DNA of 64,000 nt from Edwardsiella ictaluri ATCC 33202 (GTDB lineage Bacteria; Pseudomonadota; Gammaproteobacteria; Enterobacterales; Enterobacteriaceae). The stretch lies in NCBI RefSeq assembly GCF_000264785.1, contig NZ_AFJI01000103.1:1-64000 (forward strand), given 5' to 3'. The notes under the pieces were generated by a model. That model ran no database searches, was not told the DNA's origin, and saw only the letters and a list, made by a program, of their open reading frames with translations. The position numbers were made by a program, and so were the translations under genes. Shown piece by piece: positions 60,859 to 64,000 of this stretch (the first letter of the stretch is position 1; the number at the start of each line of letters is the position of its first letter).

Positions 60859-62325
60859 ATGGCTCGCATGTTTTTAACAATGTGGGTGGGCTTGTACGCT
60901 CTCTTGTGGAGTCTGGCTACAATCTTTCTGGACCCAGCGGTACCTTATGACGCAATTGAAGCATTGAACTGGGCACAAAATGCAGAATGGGGATCACCGA
61001 AAAACCCTTGGCTGGTTGGTATGGTATGGCGTCCGGCGCTGTGGTTTTCAGATATCCCACTGAGCACTTATTGGTATACCACACATTTTTTGGCGATTGC
61101 TATAGGAATGACGGGGTGCTGGTTTCTCGCAAAATATCTTAGCGGTAGTGAACGCCTGGCTTGGCTTGCATTATGCACTCTTAATTTATCAGGGATTATT
61201 AATTTCGATATTATTAGCTACAATGATAACTATTTGCTGGTTATGTTGTGGCCATGGATGCTCTTGTCATTTTTTCTGGCACTCACCCGTCATCCAGCGT
61301 GGTGGATAATATTTGCATGTACAGCAGGTCTGGGAGTAATGGCTAAGTATTCAACGCTGGCATTTGTCGCTGCGGTATTTATTGCTACATTGGCTTCGCC
61401 AAAAATTCGGAGGTGTTATCGCCAGCCTATATTTTATCTGGCGCTACTTATTGGCCTTGCAATTATTGCTCCAAACTTATTCTGGCTGTGGGAGCATAAC
61501 TTCGTAGCGTTCAGTTGGGTAGATTCACAGATAGAGCGTCAGTTTAACCCTGGTATATTTATAAAACTAATCAGCATCTATTATCCGCTACTGTTCTTAT
61601 GGTGGATATTGTACTCAAAAAAAATCCCACTGCAATGGCCAGTTGACACTAATAAAAGCATCCTGCTATTGGTGTTTTTAGTGCCTCAGGTATTGATTGG
61701 GTTATGGTTTCTGTTCCACCAGGGGGGGAGACTAACTGAATGGCTTCAGCCGTTTTTCATTCTGGCTCCCGCACTGGTTATAGCCTGTGTAGCTACTCCC
61801 TGTGCGCAGCCAGTGAGAAGGCCTGTCTTGGTGCTAATGGGGGCAGCAATTCTCGTGTTACTTGGGTATACCATCGTTATGGTAACTAATGTAGGTAATG
61901 CGGGGCGAAAAATGAGCGGTATTATCCCGTTCAGCCATCATGTGGAACGGCTATGGCAGGAGCGCTATGGTACCCCACTGCGTCTGGTTGGGGGAGAGCA
62001 TCTGTCTGAGTGGCTTATTTTTTATGGGAGGTCAAGGCCCGAAATCATCACGCCTTGGAGTAACAGCACTAAACCGAATATTTATAATGCGAATATCAGA
62101 TTTACCGATATCAAACAATCAGGTGCATTACTGATAGGCCGATCTGATAACAAATGTACTCGCGCTTCGTTTACTCAGGTACTAAATCAATGGCCACACT
62201 TGCAACTTGACGCTATCAGTCGGGTAACCTTTCAAGAAGATGACAAACATAGCAGTTATCCTGTCTGTATCGGATTTGTAAAACCGAGTGCATTAAATAA
62301 AGGTATTTTTGGTAAAAGCCGCTAA
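60859..62325 (+). CDS. GT-C fold glycosyltransferase (family 39/83-like, ArnT-type), integral membrane
   Basis: A 488-residue inner membrane protein with about ten to eleven hydrophobic segments. The first periplasmic loop has DPAVPYDAIEALNWAQNAEW with acidic residues placed as in lipid-linked-sugar transferases. A second part is SYNDNYLLVMLWPWMLL. The C-terminal third is soluble, as in ArnT and phage serotype-converting enzymes. It probably transfers a sugar from undecaprenyl phosphate to lipopolysaccharide or another envelope glycan; the sugar is unknown. The ATG at 60859 follows AAGGGAAACAT. It is AT-richer than the core and lies between two inverted IS1 copies. Confidence 0.75.
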   Translation: MARMFLTMWVGLYALLWSLATIFLDPAVPYDAIEALNWAQNAEWGSPKNPWLVGMVWRPALWFSDIPLSTYWYTTHFLAIAIGMTGCWFLAKYLSGSERLAWLALCTLNLSGIINFDIISYNDNYLLVMLWPWMLLSFFLALTRHPAWWIIFACTAGLGVMAKYSTLAFVAAVFIATLASPKIRRCYRQPIFYLALLIGLAIIAPNLFWLWEHNFVAFSWVDSQIERQFNPGIFIKLISIYYPLLFLWWILYSKKIPLQWPVDTNKSILLLVFLVPQVLIGLWFLFHQGGRLTEWLQPFFILAPALVIACVATPCAQPVRRPVLVLMGAAILVLLGYTIVMVTNVGNAGRKMSGIIPFSHHVERLWQERYGTPLRLVGGEHLSEWLIFYGRSRPEIITPWSNSTKPNIYNANIRFTDIKQSGALLIGRSDNKCTRASFTQVLNQWPHLQLDAISRVTFQEDDKHSSYPVCIGFVKPSALNKGIFGKSR

Positions 62326-62340
62326 ATAGCGGCTTTGTTA
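62315..62340 (+). terminator. Terminator after the glycosyltransferase gene
   Basis: AAAGCCGCT, loop AAAT, AGCGGCTTT then GTT. It overlaps the stop codon region, a compact strong stem. Confidence 0.75.
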
Positions 62341-62345
62341 ATGAA

Positions 62346-62575
62346 TGGACTGCCCCCAAAAACATAAACAAATTCTGTCCTCACGAAGAGGCCCGTTCAA
62401 AGGCCTCCGGACTAACGCCTCCTGGGTGACTGTGGCGGCGGGCCCGGTTGTAAAAGGCTTCAATGTAATCGAAGATATCCGTCCGAGCCAGTTCCCGGGT
62501 TTTATAGACGCATTTTCTGATGCGCTCTTTTTTCAGCGAACTGAAGAACGATTCGGCCACGGAATTATACCCACC
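62346..62575 (-). pseudogene. IS3-family transposase C-terminal fragment
   Basis: The reverse strand reads SVAESFFSSLKKERIRKCVY, then FDYIEAFYNRARRHSHPGGV and SPEAFERASS, the end of an IS3-group OrfB including the catalytic Glu. The terminal repeat TGGACTGCCCCCAAAA is at 62346. Upstream transposase sequence is missing; the frame runs instead into an unrelated decayed gene. Confidence 0.8.
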
Positions 62576-62845
62576 AATGATATCATCGTTAATGTTATCG
62601 ATAGCTAATTTATTATTGTTTGAAAAATAACCCGATTCTTTTAGTGCTTTTTTCGCATCCCATCGACTATTCATATCAAGCCTGAGTTTACCATCAATAA
62701 TGTACCCACCTTCTACGAAAAGAACAAAAAGATTTTTTGTGTTGCTTCTTCACATACTGCAATAGCTGCTTTAGATGTCAGTACCATTGAACTACATTCG
62801 CCTAATTAAAAAATCAGTACTACTACTGTAAATAGCTACACTCAT
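62576..62845 (-). pseudogene. Decayed small gene fused to the IS3 fragment
   Basis: A strong ribosome binding site (GTAAGGAGTATAACC) precedes an ATG at 62845: MSVAIYSSSTDFLIRR, then after one frameshift CSSMVLTSKAAIAVCEEATQ, then after a second VEGGYIIDGKLRLDMNSRWD, followed by AKKALKESGYFSNNNKLAID and NINDDIIGGYN before joining IS3 sequence. About 90 residues in all. I do not recognise it; small acidic C-terminal profile suggests an immunity-like or regulatory protein, with low certainty. Confidence 0.45.
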
Positions 62846-63035
62846 GGTTATACTCCTTACTTAATACGAGAGTCATCAATAAAATCTGTGGTTACCGTCT
62901 GAACGCTGTAGGAACTCTGGTCTTCAGGGCGTGGCGGTTCTCAAGCCAAACACAATAGCCGGTTCCAAAATAAAAATCATAAAATAAATTGCCATGGCAT
63001 AATACATCTCTGACATATGTTTATAGGGAAACGTA

Positions 63036-63560
63036 ATGCCACCGCTAACACTCTGTTATACTACGAAAATTTTTAAAAGTTTATTGGCTATTTCTATCGC
63101 CTTGTTTGGCCTGTTAGTCGGCAGTGGAAACATCCTCGATTATGGTACGAACTGGCAATTCGTTCAACACGTCTTATCCATGGATAGCATGGAGCCTTGG
63201 ATCAATGGTCAAGCGCTTCAGGGCCGGGCGGTTACCAGTGTCACTGTACAGCAAACGGCATACACTCTGATTATTTTGGGTGAACTTGTTTTTGGTTTTG
63301 TCTGCTTTTGGGGGGGTATCCTGATGCTTCATGGCTCATTTGTATCACGCCCAGAGCGATATATCAAAGGCAAGGCACTGTTTACTCTTGGATGTATACC
63401 TGCATTGCTTGTGTGGTATACGGGTTTCGCTGTAATTGGTGGTGAATATTTCGCTATGTGGGCCAATCAGTGGAATGGACAAATGAAGTCGTATACGTTC
63501 ATTAGTTTTATTATATTAAGCTTGATGTACATCTCTCAGGCTGAATCAGAACAAAACTGA
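63036..63560 (+). CDS. DUF2165 family membrane protein
   Basis: A 174-residue protein with four membrane segments (first SLLAISIALFGLLVGSG, 14-30). Family words include GNILDYGTNWQFVQHVLSMD and the late GGEYFAMWANQWNGQ. Function of DUF2165 proteins is unknown. It lies between an IS3 fragment and IS1 copy 2, and its moderate GC content fits the acquired segment. Confidence 0.85.
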   Translation: MPPLTLCYTTKIFKSLLAISIALFGLLVGSGNILDYGTNWQFVQHVLSMDSMEPWINGQALQGRAVTSVTVQQTAYTLIILGELVFGFVCFWGGILMLHGSFVSRPERYIKGKALFTLGCIPALLVWYTGFAVIGGEYFAMWANQWNGQMKSYTFISFIILSLMYISQAESEQN

Positions 63561-63595
63561 AACACCTCAGTTCCTCTATGGAGATAAAGACCATT

Positions 63596-64000
63596 GGTAA
63601 TGCCTCTAATGGGTTGAATCAGATGTATAATGTTGTATTTTTAGGTTCTTTCATGGCCAGCGTTAAGGTTCATTGTCCCCGTAGTCAGTCTGCTCAGGTT
63701 TATCGCCATGATCAGAACCCTAAAGGCCATGACAGATTTCGCTGCCGTGACTGTCACCGCGCCTTTCAGCTTACTTACGCTTGCTTATGAAGCCCATAAA
63801 CTGGATATTAAAGAGCAGATCATTGAAATGGCCTTCAAGGGTTCCGGGGTACGCGATACTGCCAATACACTGAAAATTGGCATTAACACCGTTATCCGGA
63901 CGTTAAAAAACTCGCGTCAAAGCGAATAACGTCTTCACCTGTCGCCCATACTGATGTGGCGCTTATCTGCGAACTCGATGAGTAATGAGCTTTGTGGACA
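63596..64000 (+). mobile_element. IS1-family element, copy 2, cut by window edge
   Basis: The left end GGTAATGCCTCTAATGGGTT (63596) matches IS1 and the outer end of copy 1 in inverted orientation. insA follows; insB begins near 63945 (VALICELDE) with an early stop. The right end is outside the window. Confidence 0.8.
63653..63929 (+). pseudogene. IS1-family insA, frameshifted
   Basis: Starts MASVKVHCPRSQSAQVYRHD with the zinc-finger region (the second Cys of the first pair is Ser) and FRCRDCHRAFQLTYA. A duplicated GCTT near 63776-63784 shifts the frame; the rest (YEAHKLDIKEQIIEMAFKGS, TLKIGINTVIRTLKNSRQSE) follows in the next frame. Inactive as it stands. Confidence 0.8.

Overview
The window looks like a chromosome segment of an enteric gammaproteobacterium (Enterobacterales), most likely Edwardsiella (Hafniaceae). 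The order rpoE-rseABC-lepA-lepB-rnc-era-recO-pdxJ-acpS, the blocks relA-mazG-pyrG-eno, ybbN-ybbO-tesA/ybbA-ybbP, and purEK/lpxH-ppiB/cysS/folD-argU, and protein lengths within a few residues of E. coli all fit that order. The genus is an inference from overall impression, not from a search.

Layout. 1-6.4 kb is an accessory 'graveyard': the end of an IS256-family element, a GIY-YIG-like gene, an IS3-family (IS407-type) element, a frameshifted DUF4160 gene, and several decayed pieces of a CdiA/filamentous-haemagglutinin gene (two diverged copies of the pre-toxin/VENN module) around an intact small lipoprotein gene, followed by an Ail/OmpX-type outer membrane protein. 6.7-31.2 kb is conserved core: srmB, trmN6, brnQ (where E. 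coli has nadB), the sigma-E operon with an autoregulatory-type promoter, translation and lipid/cofactor genes, barA, rlmD, relA, mazG (no mazEF between them), pyrG, eno. 31.2-34 kb holds a ydcH-like gene and a yjiH-yjiG-M20 peptidase operon. 34.2-41.3 kb is the ybb/tes/pur block, with a near-consensus PurR box before purE. A 0.9-kb non-coding stretch carrying one copy of a 144-bp MITE-like repeat (the other is at 5.1 kb) separates purE from lpxH. 42.2-46.6 kb contains lpxH, ppiB, cysS, ybcJ, folD and tRNA-Arg(UCU).

From the tRNA onward (46.6-64 kb) the content is accessory or rearranged: a beta-sheet-type hypothetical protein, a CLC-type channel, hdeB, gss, pagP with a PhoP-box-like promoter, a three-gene partner-switching signalling module whose switch residues are all missing or changed, kup, an ibrA-ibrB pair (PAPS-reductase-like plus ParB-like), and a mobile-element zone. 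In that zone two IS1-family copies in opposite orientation bracket 2.8 kb of AT-richer DNA with a GT-C glycosyltransferase, a decayed small gene fused to an IS3 fragment, and a DUF2165 membrane protein.

The most notable items are the degenerate partner-switching module (52.95-54.96 kb), the ibrAB pair (57.4-59.3 kb), the IS1-bracketed glycosyltransferase segment, and the twin-VENN CDI remnant with an orphan lipoprotein.
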